From NCBI RefSeq assembly GCF_011742925.1, contig NZ_WAEL01000003.1:186001-250000 (forward strand): DNA of 64,000 nucleotides, written 5' to 3'. Origin of the DNA: Fibrivirga algicola (GTDB lineage: Bacteria; Bacteroidota; Bacteroidia; Cytophagales; Spirosomataceae). Each line of letters starts with the position of its first letter. Position 1 is the first letter of the stretch. The notes below the pieces were generated by a model. It had not been told where the DNA came from. It was given only the letters and a program-made list of their open reading frames with translations, and searched no databases. The translations under genes were made by a program, and so were the position numbers. This document shows, piece after piece, positions 29,107 to 39,381 of this stretch.

Positions 29107-32100
29107 TTACTCTAAAGTAATTTCAAGTGCCAGACCGCGCAACTCGTGAACGAGTACGTTGAATGATTCTGGAATATTCGGCTTTGGCATGTTCTCGCCT
29201 TTTACAATAGCCTCATATGCTTTTGCACGGCCTACTACGTCATCTGATTTAACAGTCAGGATTTCTTGCAGGATATTCGATGCTCCGAAAGCTTCCAACG
29301 CCCACACTTCCATCTCGCCAAACCGCTGACCGCCGAACTGTGCTTTACCACCCAGCGGCTGCTGCGTAATAAGCGAGTAGGGTCCGATCGAACGGGCGTG
29401 CATCTTGTCGTCAACAAGGTGACCGAGTTTCAACATGTAGATGATACCCACTGTCACTTTCTGATCAAAACGCTCACCCGACAGACCATTGTACAGGTAC
29501 GTCCGGCCAAACTCGGGCAATCCTGCCTCTGTCAGTTCGTCAGATACCTGCTGCTCCGTTGCACCGTCGAAAATCGGCGTTGCGTACTTCCGGTTCAGTT
29601 TCTGACCGGCCCAGGCCAATACTGTTTCATAGATCTGACCAATGTTCATCCGGGATGGTACACCCAGTGGGTTCAGAACGATATCAACGGGTGTTCCATC
29701 TTCAAGGAATGGCATGTCTTCATCACGAACGATACGGGCTACTACCCCCTTGTTTCCGTGACGACCAGCCATCTTATCACCTACTTTCAGCTTACGCTTC
29801 TTGGCGATATAGACTTTGGCCAGTTTAACGATACCCGCTGGCAGCTCATCACCCACTTCGAGGGTGAAACGCTCCCGCTTGAAACGGCCTGAGATCTCGT
29901 TCCGGCGTGTGTTGTAGTTCTTAACCAGTTTCACCAGCAACGCGTTGGTTGCTTCGTCTTCGGTCCAGTTCTCCAACACCAGGTCAGCCATCAGGTTCAC
30001 CTCTTCCGGTACCGAATAGCCACTTTCGTCGCGATACGGGTTTTTGTCCGGGAACAGGTTATCCGTAATATTTTTCCGGTTGAACTTCGTGCCCTTGCTG
30101 ATGATCTCATCACCAAACCGGTGCTTAACGCCCTGGCTGGTTTTGCCATCCAGCAGTTCGACCAACTTGTCGATGCCGCGAGTACGGAACGCAACCAGGT
30201 CACGACCATACTTCTTCATCAGCACCTTCAATTCCTCCTTATGCTTGCCACGGTCTTCTTTCGACGGACGTGAGAACAATTTGGTATCGATAACAACGCC
30301 TTTCAATGAAGGTGGTGCCTTTTTAGAGGCATCCTTCACATCACCGGCTTTGTCACCGAAGATGGCACGGAGTAGTTTCTCTTCCGGTGTCGGATCGCTC
30401 TCGCCTTTCGGTGTAATCTTACCAATAAGGATATCGCCTTCTTTCACTTCAGTACCTACGCGGACGATACCGTTCTCATCCAGGTTACGAACGGTTTCCT
30501 CCGATACGTTTGGAATTTCTGAGGTTAATTCCTCTTCACCCCGCTTCGTATCACGTACCTCCAGTTCAAACTCCTCAATGTGGATCGACGTAAAGATGTC
30601 TTCGCGCACAACACGCTCAGAAATTACGATAGCATCCTCGAAGTTATAGCCCTGCCATGGCATAAAGGCAACCTTCATGTTACGACCCAGCGCCAGTTCT
30701 CCTTTCTGCGTAGCGTAGCCTTCGCAAAGCACATCACCTTTCTTCACCTTCTGGTTTTTCAACACAACAGGCTTTAAGTTGATGCAGGTATCCTGATTAG
30801 TCCGGCGGAACTTGATCAGGTTATACGTTTTGATGTCTTCATCGAACGTAACCAGACCCGTGTCTTTATCCAGATTGTAGCGAACTACAATTTTGGTTGA
30901 GTCAACAAAGTCAATTATACCATCCGTTTCTGCAATAACCAATGCACGCGAGTCAACGGCAACACGTCCTTCCAGACCAGTGCCCACGATTGGGGCCTCC
31001 GGACGGAGAAGTGGTACAGCCTGACGTTGCATGTTCGATCCCATCAGGGCACGGTTAGCATCATCATGTTCCAGGAACGGAATCATCGACGCAGCCACCG
31101 ATACAATCTGGTTAGGCGCAATATCCATGAATGACACGCTCGATGGCTCCGAAATTGGGAAGTCACCTTCGAAACGCGCTTTCAATCGGTCTACTTTAAA
31201 ATTCCCCTTCGCATCAAGCGCCGAGCTGGCCTGCGCAATGTAATGGGTATCTTCTTCTTCAGCCGTCAGGTACATCACTGGCTTATCAGGTACCTTACCG
31301 TTTTCTACAATCCGGTATGGCGTTTCGATGAAACCCATGCTGTTTACTTTCGCAAATACGCAAAGCGACGAAATCAGACCGATGTTTGGTCCTTCAGGCG
31401 TCTCGATCGTACACAACCGACCGTAGTGGGTGTAGTGTACGTCACGTACTTCAAAACCTGCCCGTTCCCGCGACAGACCACCTGGCCCGAGTGCCGACAT
31501 GCGACGCTTGTGCGTCACTTCGGCCAGCGGATTCGTCTGGTCCATAAACTGCGATAACTGGTTTGTACCGAAGAACGAGTTGATCACCGAAGACAGCGTA
31601 CGCGCATTGATCAGATCAACCGGTTTGAAGTCTTCGTTATCTCGTACGTTCATCCGCTCTTTAATAGTTCGGGCCATACGAGCCAGACCAACACCAAACT
31701 GGGCGTATAACTGCTCACCTACGGTACGTACCCGGCGGTTGCTCAAGTGGTCAATATCATCGACAACCGCTTTCGCATTGATCAAACCGATCAGGTACTT
31801 CACAATCGACACGATATCCTGAGTAGTCAATACCTTCGTATCAAGTGCTACTTCAAGACCCAGCTTCTTATTAATCCGGTACCGGCCTACGTCGCCCAGG
31901 TCATACCGTTTATCAGAGAAGAACAGACTTTGAATGACTTCACGGGCCGACTGTTCATCAGGTGCCTCTGTATTCCGAAGCTGGCGATAGATTTGCTCTA
32001 CGGCTTCTTTCTCAGAGTTTGAACTGTCTTTCTGAAGTGTGTTATAAATGATATTGTAATCAGCCACATTCATATCCTCCTTATGCAGGATGACTGATTT

Positions 32101-32976
32101 CTGACCTGACTCTGTAATCGTATCAATATCTTCAGCGCCAATTACCGAGTCCCGCTCCAGCAACACTTCGTTACGGCTGATCGAAACTACCTCACCGGTA
32201 TCCTCATCAACGAAGTCTTCTGTCCAGGTACGTAGCACCCGTGCTGCTAACCGACGACCAATTGCCTTTTTCAAGCTGGCCGGTGTTGCATTTATCTCTT
32301 CTGACAGACCGAACAGATCCAGAATGTCTTTGTCGGAGCCAAAACCGATTGCCCGTAACAGCGTCGTAACCGGGAATTTCTTCTTCCGGTCAATATAGGC
32401 GTACATGACATTATTAACGTCCGTCGAGAACTCTATCCATGAGCCCTTAAACGGAATGATCCGAGCGGAATACAGCTTCGTTCCGTTAGTGTGTTTGCTC
32501 ATTGAGAAGAACACACCTGGTGACCGGTGTAACTGCGAAACAATGACACGTTCAGCTCCGTTTATCACAAACGACGCTTTTGCAGTCATATAAGGGATGT
32601 TACCCAAGAATACTTCCTGCTCGATTGTCTCAAAATCCTCGTTATCGGGATCACTGTTCGACAGACGAAGCTTAGCTTTGAGGGGCACTGAGTAAGTCAA
32701 TCCCCGATCGATACACTCATCGACCGAATATTTTGGGGGATCAACAGAATAATCGATAAATTCCAGCTTGAAATTCTCGCGGGAGTCAGAGATCGGGAAA
32801 TTTTCCTGAAATACCTTGTACAGTCCTTCCTGCGAACGGCTGTCTGAAGGAGTATCCAACTGGAAAAAGTCGCGGAATGATTTCAGTTGAATATCCAGAA
32901 AGTCAGGGTATTCAAGTACTGGCTGAATCGTCGCAAAGTTCTTGCGTGTGTTGGTGTTTTTAGCGTTTGTAGCCAA
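29107..32976 (-). CDS. rpoB: DNA-directed RNA polymerase subunit beta
   Basis: The 1289-residue beta subunit. Typical landmarks are visible: the rifampicin-pocket region [68 protein letters not shown], the catalytic segment [16 protein letters not shown], and [19 protein letters not shown] near the C-terminus. The wild-type-looking rifampicin region (DQTNPL, HKRR, SALGPGG) shows none of the usual resistance changes. It stands downstream of rplL and upstream of rpoC; the 221-base leader has three hairpins. Confidence 0.99.
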   Translation of the reverse strand: MATNAKNTNTRKNFATIQPVLEYPDFLDIQLKSFRDFFQLDTPSDSRSQEGLYKVFQENFPISDSRENFKLEFIDYSVDPPKYSVDECIDRGLTYSVPLKAKLRLSNSDPDNEDFETIEQEVFLGNIPYMTAKASFVINGAERVIVSQLHRSPGVFFSMSKHTNGTKLYSARIIPFKGSWIEFSTDVNNVMYAYIDRKKKFPVTTLLRAIGFGSDKDILDLFGLSEEINATPASLKKAIGRRLAARVLRTWTEDFVDEDTGEVVSISRNEVLLERDSVIGAEDIDTITESGQKSVILHKEDMNVADYNIIYNTLQKDSSNSEKEAVEQIYRQLRNTEAPDEQSAREVIQSLFFSDKRYDLGDVGRYRINKKLGLEVALDTKVLTTQDIVSIVKYLIGLINAKAVVDDIDHLSNRRVRTVGEQLYAQFGVGLARMARTIKERMNVRDNEDFKPVDLINARTLSSVINSFFGTNQLSQFMDQTNPLAEVTHKRRMSALGPGGLSRERAGFEVRDVHYTHYGRLCTIETPEGPNIGLISSLCVFAKVNSMGFIETPYRIVENGKVPDKPVMYLTAEEEDTHYIAQASSALDAKGNFKVDRLKARFEGDFPISEPSSVSFMDIAPNQIVSVAASMIPFLEHDDANRALMGSNMQRQAVPLLRPEAPIVGTGLEGRVAVDSRALVIAETDGIIDFVDSTKIVVRYNLDKDTGLVTFDEDIKTYNLIKFRRTNQDTCINLKPVVLKNQKVKKGDVLCEGYATQKGELALGRNMKVAFMPWQGYNFEDAIVISERVVREDIFTSIHIEEFELEVRDTKRGEEELTSEIPNVSEETVRNLDENGIVRVGTEVKEGDILIGKITPKGESDPTPEEKLLRAIFGDKAGDVKDASKKAPPSLKGVVIDTKLFSRPSKEDRGKHKEELKVLMKKYGRDLVAFRTRGIDKLVELLDGKTSQGVKHRFGDEIISKGTKFNRKNITDNLFPDKNPYRDESGYSVPEEVNLMADLVLENWTEDEATNALLVKLVKNYNTRRNEISGRFKRERFTLEVGDELPAGIVKLAKVYIAKKRKLKVGDKMAGRHGNKGVVARIVRDEDMPFLEDGTPVDIVLNPLGVPSRMNIGQIYETVLAWAGQKLNRKYATPIFDGATEQQVSDELTEAGLPEFGRTYLYNGLSGERFDQKVTVGIIYMLKLGHLVDDKMHARSIGPYSLITQQPLGGKAQFGGQRFGEMEVWALEAFGASNILQEILTVKSDDVVGRAKAYEAIVKGENMPKPNIPESFNVLVHELRGLALEITLE

Positions 32977-33017
32977 GGCTCTTCTGCGTTTAGTTGAGCG
33001 ACTGATTCTATACTAAG

Positions 33018-33176
33018 ACGCCCTTTTGCCTTACGAAAATCTGGTAACGTAAATAAAAGGGCGTAAAAAAGCAACACCGTCCGGTAAAAAATAGTTTTTA
33101 CGGACGACGTATATAGATAAAAAGTCTCCAAGCGGAAAAAGACCTGACGTGCAGCCAGGCCTCTTTCCGCTTGGAG
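33018..33176 (-). promoter_or_regulatory. rplL-rpoB intergenic leader with three hairpins, likely attenuator
   Basis: In transcript order three hairpins follow rplL. The first is a long stem, 33126-33146 with 33156-33176 and two mismatches, followed by a TTTTT run, so terminator-like. The second is 33078-33090 with 33095-33106, one bulge. The third pairs 33018-33027 with 33055-33064, plus an inner TTACG/CGTAA. In Escherichia coli the same gap holds a partial terminator and an RNase III site that set the ratio of L7/L12 to polymerase; a similar role here is inference from position and structure. Confidence 0.65.
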
Positions 33177-33197
33177 TATCGTAGAACGACAGTATGC

Positions 33198-33578
33198 TTA
33201 CTTAACTTCTACTTCAGCACCAGCTTCTTCCAGTTGCTTGCGCAGGGCTTCAGCTTCGTCTTTCGCTACACCTTCTTTAACAGGCTTAGGAGCACCATCT
33301 ACCAGTTCTTTAGCCTCTTTCAGGCCCAGACCTGTCAGGTCTTTCACCAGTTTCACAACGGCCAGCTTGCTGGCACCTGCCGACTTAAGAATAACGTCGA
33401 ATGACGTTTTCTCAACAGGCGCTGCAGCAGCTTCGCCACCGCCGCCACCAGCTACCATTACTGGAGCTGCAGCTGCAGGTTCGATGCCGTACTCATCTTT
33501 CAGGATAGCAGCCAGCTCGTTTACTTCTTTAACCGTCAGGTTTACAAGCTGCTCAGCGAACGCTTTCAAATCTGCCAT
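33198..33578 (-). CDS. rplL: 50S ribosomal protein L7/L12
   Basis: A 126-residue stalk protein. The N-terminal dimerisation part is [34 protein letters not shown], then a flexible Ala-rich hinge, then the C-terminal factor-binding domain [71 protein letters not shown]. It recruits translation factors and sits in multiple copies on L10, encoded just upstream. Length and order are standard. Confidence 0.98.
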   Translation of the reverse strand: MADLKAFAEQLVNLTVKEVNELAAILKDEYGIEPAAAAPVMVAGGGGGEAAAAPVEKTSFDVILKSAGASKLAVVKLVKDLTGLGLKEAKELVDGAPKPVKEGVAKDEAEALRKQLEEAGAEVEVK

Positions 33579-33633
33579 TTTTGTATTGGAAATTAAGTTG
33601 TTACAAGATTGATTGAAAAAATGATTGTCGGGC

Positions 33634-34164
33634 TTAGTTTTCTTCGCGCTCCGACAGCGTTTTCAGGATACCAGCCAGTTTGCCACCACCACTCGTGAGC
33701 GCAGATACCACGTTCTTGGCAGGTGATTGCAACAGACCAATAATATCGCCGATGAGTTCGGTACGGCTCTTCAGGTTGATGAGCGTATCTAATTGATCAG
33801 CACCAACGAATAGGCTGTAGTCAACTGAAGCACCCTTCAATTGCAGTTTCTTGTTGGTTTTACGGAAGTCTTTAATCAGTTGAGCAGCTGCTTTACCGTT
33901 TTCTGGGTGAAACATAACACCTGAAAATCCTTTAAGCACCTCATCGAATGATGAATAATCCGTATTCTCTACCGTTTCGAGCGCCTTTTTGATCAAGGTG
34001 TTCTTCACTACTACGTATTCGATTCCCCGTTCGAAGCAGAGACGACGTAAATCGTTGGTCTCAGCTACCGACATGCCGCTGGCATCGGTAATGTAGAAAT
34101 ACGGAATAGACTGGAACTTCTGACTCAGGTCGTCAATGATCGCGCCTTTTTCTTCTCTTGTCAT
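33634..34164 (-). CDS. rplJ: 50S ribosomal protein L10
   Basis: The 176-residue stalk base protein that carries L7/L12 dimers. It shows the L10 start [17 protein letters not shown], the RNA-binding region ISIP-like [34 protein letters not shown], and a C-terminal helix for L7/L12 (LSEREEN end). Only three bases separate it from rplA, so there is no room for the separate L10 leader found in some bacteria; any autogenous control must act elsewhere. Start and length are normal. Confidence 0.98.
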   Translation of the reverse strand: MTREEKGAIIDDLSQKFQSIPYFYITDASGMSVAETNDLRRLCFERGIEYVVVKNTLIKKALETVENTDYSSFDEVLKGFSGVMFHPENGKAAAQLIKDFRKTNKKLQLKGASVDYSLFVGADQLDTLINLKSRTELIGDIIGLLQSPAKNVVSALTSGGGKLAGILKTLSEREEN

Positions 34165-34167
34165 CGT

Positions 34168-34866
34168 TTACAGTCCGGCAACGGTTGCTTTATCAATACT
34201 AACACTAGGACTCATCGTGCTTGACAAATAGATCGTCTGCACGTAGGTTCCTTTTGATGAAGAAGGCTTCAGACGTACCAGCGTAGAAATTACTTCCTGC
34301 GCATTCTCAGCCAATTTCTCAGGACTGAATGATACTTTACCAATGCTGGTGTGAATGATACCGGTTTTGTCAACTTTGAAGTCAATCTTACCAGCTTTCA
34401 CCTCCTTCACCGCTTTACCTACTTCTAGCGTAACCGTACCCGATTTAGGGTTCGGCATCAGACCACGTGGTCCTAAAACGCGACCCAGACGACCAACTTT
34501 AGCCATTACTGTCGGCATCGTGATAATCACGTCTACGTCAGTCCAGCCTTGTTCAATTTTCTGAATGTAATCGTCTAAGCCTACATAATCTGCACCAGCT
34601 TCTTTCGCTTCAGCTTCCTTGTCAGGAGAGCAAAGTACCAGAACCCGTACCGTTTTACCTGTGCCGTGTGGCAATGTAGCCACACCCCGAACCATTTGAT
34701 CTGCTTTACGCGGATCAACGCCCAGACGCACGTCGATGTCTACAGAAGCGTCGAATTTGGTATATGAAATCTCTTTCAGGATTTCAGCAGCCTTTTCGAG
34801 TGAGTACACCTGCGTAGCATCATACTTCGCCTGCGCTTCTTTTTGTTTCTTTGTCAACTTTGCCAT
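34168..34866 (-). CDS. rplA: 50S ribosomal protein L1
   Basis: The 232-residue L1 stalk protein, which binds 23S rRNA at the E site and in many bacteria represses its own L11-L1 message. Family motifs are visible: [99 protein letters not shown], and the C-terminal [17 protein letters not shown]. It follows rplK by 30 bases. Confidence 0.98.
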   Translation of the reverse strand: MAKLTKKQKEAQAKYDATQVYSLEKAAEILKEISYTKFDASVDIDVRLGVDPRKADQMVRGVATLPHGTGKTVRVLVLCSPDKEAEAKEAGADYVGLDDYIQKIEQGWTDVDVIITMPTVMAKVGRLGRVLGPRGLMPNPKSGTVTLEVGKAVKEVKAGKIDFKVDKTGIIHTSIGKVSFSPEKLAENAQEVISTLVRLKPSSSKGTYVQTIYLSSTMSPSVSIDKATVAGL

Positions 34867-34896
34867 GATGTCGTTAAGATGCCTAAGGCAAGTTTG

Positions 34897-35340
34897 CTAA
34901 TTATCCCAAGGGGCTACACCTGAAACTGTGATACCCATGCTACGAGCCGTCCCGGCGATCATCTTCATGGCTGATTCAACCGTGAAGCAATTCAGATCGG
35001 GCATTTTCGTCTCAGCGATGGTTTTCACCTGATCCCAGCTAACCGAACCAACTTTGTTCCGGTTTGGCTGTGCTGATCCACCTTTCAGTTTAGCAGCTTC
35101 CATCAGCATAATTGGTGCAGGCGGGGTCTTGATGACGAAGTCGAACGACTTGTCTTTATAGTACGTAATCAGTACCGGCAAGACCATGCCCATCTTATCC
35201 TGCGTACGGCCATTGAACTGCTTGCAGAACTCCATGATATTCAAACCCTTGGAACCCAGCGCAGGACCGATCGGAGGCGACGGGTTGGCTTGGCCACCCT
35301 TTACCTGCAACTTAACGTAGCCAGCTACTTCTTTTGCCAT
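34897..35340 (-). CDS. rplK: 50S ribosomal protein L11
   Basis: The 147-residue L11 protein of the GTPase-associated centre. It starts [43 protein letters not shown], and has the RNA-binding C-terminal domain with [28 protein letters not shown]. It heads the ribosomal-protein part of the block, 152 bases after nusG; that gap can fold into a leader structure. Confidence 0.98.
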   Translation of the reverse strand: MAKEVAGYVKLQVKGGQANPSPPIGPALGSKGLNIMEFCKQFNGRTQDKMGMVLPVLITYYKDKSFDFVIKTPPAPIMLMEAAKLKGGSAQPNRNKVGSVSWDQVKTIAETKMPDLNCFTVESAMKMIAGTARSMGITVSGVAPWDN

Positions 35341-35438
35341 TGTTAATACTTATTTACAAGTCATGTGCAGCAAACTCGTTGCCAAATCAGTGTCATACCT
35401 GACATAACACTCACTAACTGCCAGCGGACTGGTTGGTT

Positions 35439-35474
35439 GCCCGGTGTCTCGATGGGAAGCATCGACCCATGGGC
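35439..35474 (-). promoter_or_regulatory. Possible rplK leader structure
   Basis: In the 152-base nusG-rplK gap, GCCC at 35439-35442 can pair with 35471-35474, enclosing a TCGATG/CATCGA hairpin (35449-35454 with 35460-35465) and an asymmetric internal loop. Two short helices joined by such a loop are the general shape of L1 autoregulatory sites ahead of rplK. I cannot confirm the L1 consensus, so this is a candidate only. Confidence 0.3.
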
Positions 35475-35492
35475 GTGAGCACTAACGATTTG

Positions 35493-36053
35493 TTAGTTCT
35501 CTTTATCTACTTGTGCGTAACTCAATTCAACAGGTGTACTCCGACCAAAAATTTTCACAACTACGTTTAGCTTCTTTCGATCGTCGAACACTTCTTCCAC
35601 TGTGCCAATGAAACCGCTAAATGGTCCATCGACTACTTTCACTGACTCGCCTTTCAGATACGCGATAGTTGGCGTTGCGGCCTCCTGCGTTTCTTCTTCT
35701 ACTTTACCTAAAATGCGATTAACTTCAGCTTCCCGGAGTGGAACGGGAATTTTTGAGTTTCCAGAGCCTGTATTGCCTAGAAAACCAATAACGCCTGGCA
35801 TCGTAGTGATAAGTGCCAGCGCGCGCGCATTAGACAGATCAGCCGAGATCAGGATGTAGCCTGGAAAGAACGATTTCTCGCGAATACGTTTCTTACCATT
35901 TCGCATCTCATATACCTTCTCAGATGGAATCAATACCTGGGGTATGATCTCCATGAGTTGTTGCCGATGGATTTCGTTATCCAGATACGATTTTATTTTC
36001 TTCTCCTGCCCTGAAACGGCGCGGATAACGTACCAATTGATACCGTTGACCAT
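35493..36053 (-). CDS. nusG: Transcription termination/antitermination protein NusG
   Basis: A 186-residue NusG, which binds RNA polymerase and links it to Rho or the ribosome. The N-terminal NGN domain runs WYVIRAVSGQEKKIKSYLDNEI to KRIREKSFFPGYILISADLS, and MPGVIGFLGNTG follows. The C-terminal KOW motif is GESVKVVDGPFSGFIGTVEEVFDDRKKLNVVVKIFGRSTPVELSYAQVDK. It lies between secE and rplK as in most bacteria. Confidence 0.98.
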   Translation of the reverse strand: MVNGINWYVIRAVSGQEKKIKSYLDNEIHRQQLMEIIPQVLIPSEKVYEMRNGKKRIREKSFFPGYILISADLSNARALALITTMPGVIGFLGNTGSGNSKIPVPLREAEVNRILGKVEEETQEAATPTIAYLKGESVKVVDGPFSGFIGTVEEVFDDRKKLNVVVKIFGRSTPVELSYAQVDKEN

Positions 36054-36125
36054 ACGTAAAAGCTGTTTGTCTGTTTGCTTGTCTGTTTGTTGAATCTTAT
36101 AACAAACGAACGGCCAAACAACGAG

Positions 36126-36317
36126 TTAGAATGACTGGTAGAACAAATTCAGGCCGTTCTCGAACAAATAGTCGATCAGGCCGACCATAAGCGCGAAAAT
36201 CAGTGAAGCGATCAGTACCAGTGATGAGCTAGCCTGTAAGTCACTGAACTTAGGCCAGGTCACATTGTGCTGAACTTCTTCCCAAGAATGTTTGAGGAAG
36301 GTGGTTACCTTTTCCAT
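36126..36317 (-). CDS. secE: Preprotein translocase subunit SecE
   Basis: A 63-residue SecE of the short one-helix type. An amphipathic start (MEKVTTFLKHSWEEVQHNVTWPKFSDLQASS) leads into one membrane segment (LVLIASLIFALMVGLIDYLFENGL). It stabilises the SecYEG channel. It lies between tRNA-Trp and nusG. The spacer to nusG contains CTGTTTG three times on the plus strand (36063, 36071, 36083), which I take as low-complexity sequence. Confidence 0.96.
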   Translation of the reverse strand: MEKVTTFLKHSWEEVQHNVTWPKFSDLQASSSLVLIASLIFALMVGLIDYLFENGLNLFYQSF

Positions 36318-36331
36318 CGTTTGTCAAGATT

Positions 36332-36405
36332 GGCACGGGTGGAGAGATTCGAACTCCCATCAACGGTTTTGGAGACCGCTATTCTACCCTTGAACTACAC
36401 CCGTG
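36332..36405 (-). tRNA. tRNA-Trp (CCA)
   Basis: The minus strand folds as a full cloverleaf: acceptor ACGGGTG/CACCCGT, anticodon loop TCCAAA with CCA, T-arm GGGAGTTCGAATCTCTC, discriminator G and an encoded CCA tail at 36332-36334. It sits between tuf and secE, a position conserved in many bacteria. Confidence 0.97.
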
Positions 36406-36496
36406 TATACTTACCTGAACATTAGCTGACATTTACCAGAATCAATCTGGTCAACTTTTGCTCAGCACCGAAGTCAGGGCTTCTGATTTCGGACTG

Positions 36497-36526
36497 CAAA
36501 GATCGTAAAAAGAGATCAAAAAACAA
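36497..36526 (-). promoter_or_regulatory. Probable promoter of tRNA-Trp-secE-nusG-rpl-rpo
   Basis: The minus strand has TTG at 36526-36524, a 19-base spacer and GATCTTTG at 36504-36497. Only the first base of the -7 box departs from TAnnTTTG. The bases after it, CAGTCC, also follow the -7 boxes of tRNA-Cys and rpsA. It overlaps the tuf terminator and lies about 90 bases before tRNA-Trp. Confidence 0.5.
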
Positions 36527-36556
36527 GTGCATCCCTGCAGAGAGATGCACTTGTTT
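36521..36556 (-). terminator. Terminator of tuf
   Basis: A perfect 13-bp stem, 36521-36533 with 36544-36556, with a 10-base loop lies 14 bases after the tuf stop. On the minus strand it ends in a T-rich run. It separates tuf from the tRNA-Trp-secE transcript. Confidence 0.85.
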
Positions 36557-36569
36557 AAAAATCAATCAA

Positions 36570-37757
36570 TTAGTCGAGAATTTCGGTCACCTGACCGGCA
36601 CCTACCGTACGACCACCTTCGCGGATAGCGAAACGAAGACCTTTCTCCATAGCGATCTTGCTGATTAGGGTCACCTCGATAGTGATGTTATCACCAGGCA
36701 TTACCATCTCAACACCAGCTGGCAGAACGATTTCACCCGTTACGTCAGTGGTACGGAAGTAGAACTGAGGGCGGTACTTGTTGAAGAATGGCGTGTGACG
36801 GCCACCTTCTTCTTTCGACAGTACGTATACCTCGGCTTTGAATTTAGCGTGTGGGGTTACTGAACCTGGCTTGCAAATAACCATACCACGACGGATATCA
36901 GTTTTTTCAATACCACGGAGCAGCAGACCTACGTTATCACCAGCTTCGCCACGGTCCAGAATTTTCCGGAACATTTCAACACCAGTTACAACTGATTTCA
37001 GGTTTTCAGCACCCATACCCAGGATCTCAACAGGCTCGCCTGAGTTGATCACGCCACGCTCGATACGACCTGTAGCTACTGTGCCACGACCTGTGATCGA
37101 GAAAACGTCTTCCACGGGCATCAGGAACGGCAGATCCGTCATACGTGGAGGCAGAGGAATGAATGAGTCAACGGCATCCATCAATTCTTCGATGGTACCA
37201 ACCCACTTAGCATCGCCATTCAGACCACCCAGAGCAGAACCCTGAATAACTGGAATGTTGTCGCCATCAAATTGGTAGAAGCTCAACAGTTCGCGGATTT
37301 CCATCTCAACGAGCTCAAGCAGTTCTGGGTCATCCACCATGTCGACTTTGTTCATAAAGACAACAAGTTGGGGTACACCTACCTGACGAGCTAACAGGAT
37401 GTGCTCACGAGTCTGTGGCATTGGGCCATCAGTTGCGGCAACTACTAAGATAGCACCGTCCATCTGAGCGGCACCCGTTACCATGTTCTTCACATAGTCA
37501 GCGTGGCCTGGGCAGTCAACGTGTGCGTAGTGACGGTTAGCCGTCGCATATTCTACGTGTGAGGTGTTGATCGTGATACCACGCTCTTTTTCCTCGGGGG
37601 CATTATCGATCGACGAGAAGTCCCGCATTGCCGCCAGACCTTTCCCGGCGAGTACTTTCGTAATTGCTGCCGTCAGCGTCGTCTTGCCGTGGTCAACGTG
37701 ACCAATCGTACCGATGTTGACGTGCGGTTTCGAGCGGTCAAAATTCTCCTTTGCCAT
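36570..37757 (-). CDS. tuf: Elongation factor Tu
   Basis: The 395-residue GTPase that delivers aminoacyl-tRNA. GTP-binding motifs are intact: P-loop GHVDHGKT at 19-26, DCPGH, NKVD and GSAL. Domain 2 and 3 sequences ([42 protein letters not shown]) are standard. It follows the tRNA-Tyr-Gly-Thr cluster, from which a small hairpin separates it, and has its own terminator. Confidence 0.99.
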   Translation of the reverse strand: MAKENFDRSKPHVNIGTIGHVDHGKTTLTAAITKVLAGKGLAAMRDFSSIDNAPEEKERGITINTSHVEYATANRHYAHVDCPGHADYVKNMVTGAAQMDGAILVVAATDGPMPQTREHILLARQVGVPQLVVFMNKVDMVDDPELLELVEMEIRELLSFYQFDGDNIPVIQGSALGGLNGDAKWVGTIEELMDAVDSFIPLPPRMTDLPFLMPVEDVFSITGRGTVATGRIERGVINSGEPVEILGMGAENLKSVVTGVEMFRKILDRGEAGDNVGLLLRGIEKTDIRRGMVICKPGSVTPHAKFKAEVYVLSKEEGGRHTPFFNKYRPQFYFRTTDVTGEIVLPAGVEMVMPGDNITIEVTLISKIAMEKGLRFAIREGGRTVGAGQVTEILD

Positions 37758-37811
37758 GTCTAAAAACGCTTTAGTTAACTATAGTTAGTGTTAGTTGATT
37801 TGCCCTTACGC

Positions 37812-37837
37812 AAAAAGTGCTCTTTTCAGAGCACCTT
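37812..37837 (-). terminator. Terminator between tRNA-Thr and tuf
   Basis: On the minus strand a stem of 8 to 9 pairs (37816-37823 with 37828-37836, GTGCTCT/AGAGCAC core) with a GAAA-type tetraloop is followed by TTTTT. It lies 40 bases past tRNA-Thr and about 55 before tuf, so it would end or attenuate the tRNA transcript ahead of tuf. Confidence 0.7.
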
Positions 37838-37876
37838 ATCAAAGCCGCCTCAACAGAGCAACATCTGGCAGCTTAG

Positions 37877-37948
<72 letters not shown>

Positions 37949-38029
37949 AAGTACAGTGTAATCGAAAAGAAACCAGATTGAACTTGACGAGTTAGATCAA
38001 ATGCAAAGCCAGTTCCAGGTACGTCGTTG

Positions 38030-38102
38030 AGCGGGAGACGAGGTTCGAACTCGCGACCTATAGCTTGGAAGGCTATCGCTCTACCAGCTGAGCTACTCCC
38101 GC
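38030..38102 (-). tRNA. tRNA-Gly (TCC)
   Basis: Minus-strand cloverleaf with acceptor GCGGGAG/CTCCCGC, D-arm AGCTCAGCTGGTAGAGC, anticodon stem ATAGC/GCTAT around CTTCCAA (anticodon TCC) and T-loop GTTCGAACC. CCA is not encoded. Confidence 0.97.
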
Positions 38103-38116
38103 TTACTTTACTTAAA

Positions 38117-38202
38117 TGGTGGGGAGTGGAGGATTCGAACCTCCGAAGGCGTACGCCAGCAGATTTACAGTCTGATCCATTTGGCCACTCTGGAAACTCC
38201 CC
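38117..38202 (-). tRNA. tRNA-Tyr (GTA)
   Basis: Minus-strand type II tRNA with a long variable arm. Acceptor GGGGAGT/ACTCCCC, anticodon stem CAGA/TCTG around CTGTAAA (anticodon GTA), T-loop GGTTCGAATCC, discriminator A and an encoded CCA. It is the first gene of the tRNA cluster ahead of tuf. Confidence 0.97.
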
Positions 38203-38252
38203 AAGTCAATCTAAAAAGAACAATGCCCGCCCTGCTTCTCAGTTTGGAGTTG

Positions 38253-38282
38253 CAAAATTACACGGTTTTTATCCTTTGTCAA
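38253..38282 (-). promoter_or_regulatory. Promoter of the tRNA-Tyr-Gly-Thr cluster
   Basis: The minus strand has TTG at 38282-38280 (in the context GTTGACAAAG), a 19-base spacer, and TAATTTTG at 38260-38253, a full match to TAnnTTTG. Transcription would start about 45 bases before tRNA-Tyr. Confidence 0.75.
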
Positions 38283-38316
38283 CAACCTGGCTAAAAAATC
38301 TTTTCTCTTTCGCATA

Positions 38317-38352
38317 AGTAAGCCTCACCAGCGTACACTAATGAGGCTTACT
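38317..38352 (-). terminator. Terminator after the beta-barrel protein gene
   Basis: An 11-bp stem, 38317-38327 with 38342-38352 (GTAAGCCTCA core), lies 19 bases after the stop at 38371. T residues follow somewhat downstream on the minus strand. Confidence 0.6.
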
Positions 38353-38370
38353 CGCTTGTATTTTTCTTTG

Positions 38371-39381
38371 CTAAATCGTTATGCCAAAGCTTAATGGATG
38401 TACCGTAGGCCCTCTTCCATCCTGGAAGCTGGTATTTAGATTATATTTTACAAAGAAGTTGAAGTTGGCCAATCCAATGGTACCCTGGACACCATATTGG
38501 AGATTATTTAAGTAAAAACCAGCGTGGTCGTGAAACTTGTCGCCATTCTCCTGTTTGATTTTCGTATAGCTGTCGATTCGGTAGCCTACGAAGCCGCCGA
38601 AGCCAATGTTGAATGCACGTTTTTTACTACTGTTGTAGAACGAAAATTGCGGCATCACAGGAATTTCCAGATTGCAAACCGTGAGTTTACTTTTAGTGAG
38701 TGGTGTTGGGTAAGGGTCAAACAAAACAGCATCAGGTCCCCTACGTACTACAACTCCCTCCTGAAACATGAAGTTATTCCAGGCAACCTGAAGGCCATAG
38801 CGGATACCAAGTTTGAATCGGCTGGTTCGTACAATTGCCGGATTCTGAGTGGCACTGATGGCAAAGTAGCGCGATCCTAGAGGATCTAGCTCATAGGAGT
38901 TCCCTCCAAAAGTTTGTACACCCGGGCCACCCGCCCAAGTATTTAAGCCAAGGTGAAAATCAGTGTTTACCTTCCAATTATTGCGGCTCGAATTGGTTTC
39001 TCTTCTGACTTTGTATACGCGTGTGCCATCTTTTTTGTAGATGTCTGTTGTGTCTGATCCATCACTTTTTACGGTTACTGTAACTTTTCCTTTGGACTTC
39101 TGTACTACAACGAGCGTATCATTAGTCACCAAGTAGCCTTGGCCACTAGTGGCATCAATTGCGTATACTTGCCCTTCAGGCACAGAATCCAGCTTAGTGA
39201 CCATATCGCGAACAATGCGATTAAGGTCATATCTAGTAATTCCTTTCAGCTGATCTTTAGTAGGCGCATAAACTGCAATGCGCCCTTTTGTGCCAAATCG
39301 GATAATGAGAGAGTCTGCCGGCGCACATATAGCACACAGTGAACTTAGGAGCAGAAAGGCGGATAGGAGGAGCGTTTTCAT
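38371..39381 (-). CDS. Outer-membrane beta-barrel protein, function unknown
   Basis: A 336-residue exported protein. The signal peptide is MKTLLLSAFLLLSSLCAICA. Residues 20-120 form a small Thr/Val-rich domain. The C-terminal 200 residues are a run of amphipathic strands rich in aromatic and Gly residues (FHLGLNTWAGG, RFKLGIRYGLQVAWNNFMFQEG, AFNIGFGGFVGYRIDSYTKIKQENG, LNNLQYGVQGTIGLANFNFFVKYNLNTSF) ending in HPLSFGITI, as in PorT-like outer-membrane barrels. Its ATG shares one base with the stop of the preceding membrane protein (TAATG), so translation is coupled and it belongs to the sigma-factor operon. Confidence 0.8.
   Translation of the reverse strand: MKTLLLSAFLLLSSLCAICAPADSLIIRFGTKGRIAVYAPTKDQLKGITRYDLNRIVRDMVTKLDSVPEGQVYAIDATSGQGYLVTNDTLVVVQKSKGKVTVTVKSDGSDTTDIYKKDGTRVYKVRRETNSSRNNWKVNTDFHLGLNTWAGGPGVQTFGGNSYELDPLGSRYFAISATQNPAIVRTSRFKLGIRYGLQVAWNNFMFQEGVVVRRGPDAVLFDPYPTPLTKSKLTVCNLEIPVMPQFSFYNSSKKRAFNIGFGGFVGYRIDSYTKIKQENGDKFHDHAGFYLNNLQYGVQGTIGLANFNFFVKYNLNTSFQDGRGPTVHPLSFGITI

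Noticed and set aside
33238-33612. Long plus-strand frame opposite rplL
   Set aside because: It mirrors the Ala/Glu-rich codons of rplL, a common shadow of skewed composition.
36063-36090. CTGTTTG repeats between nusG and secE as a regulatory array
   Set aside because: Only three irregular copies in a short spacer; low complexity explains them.
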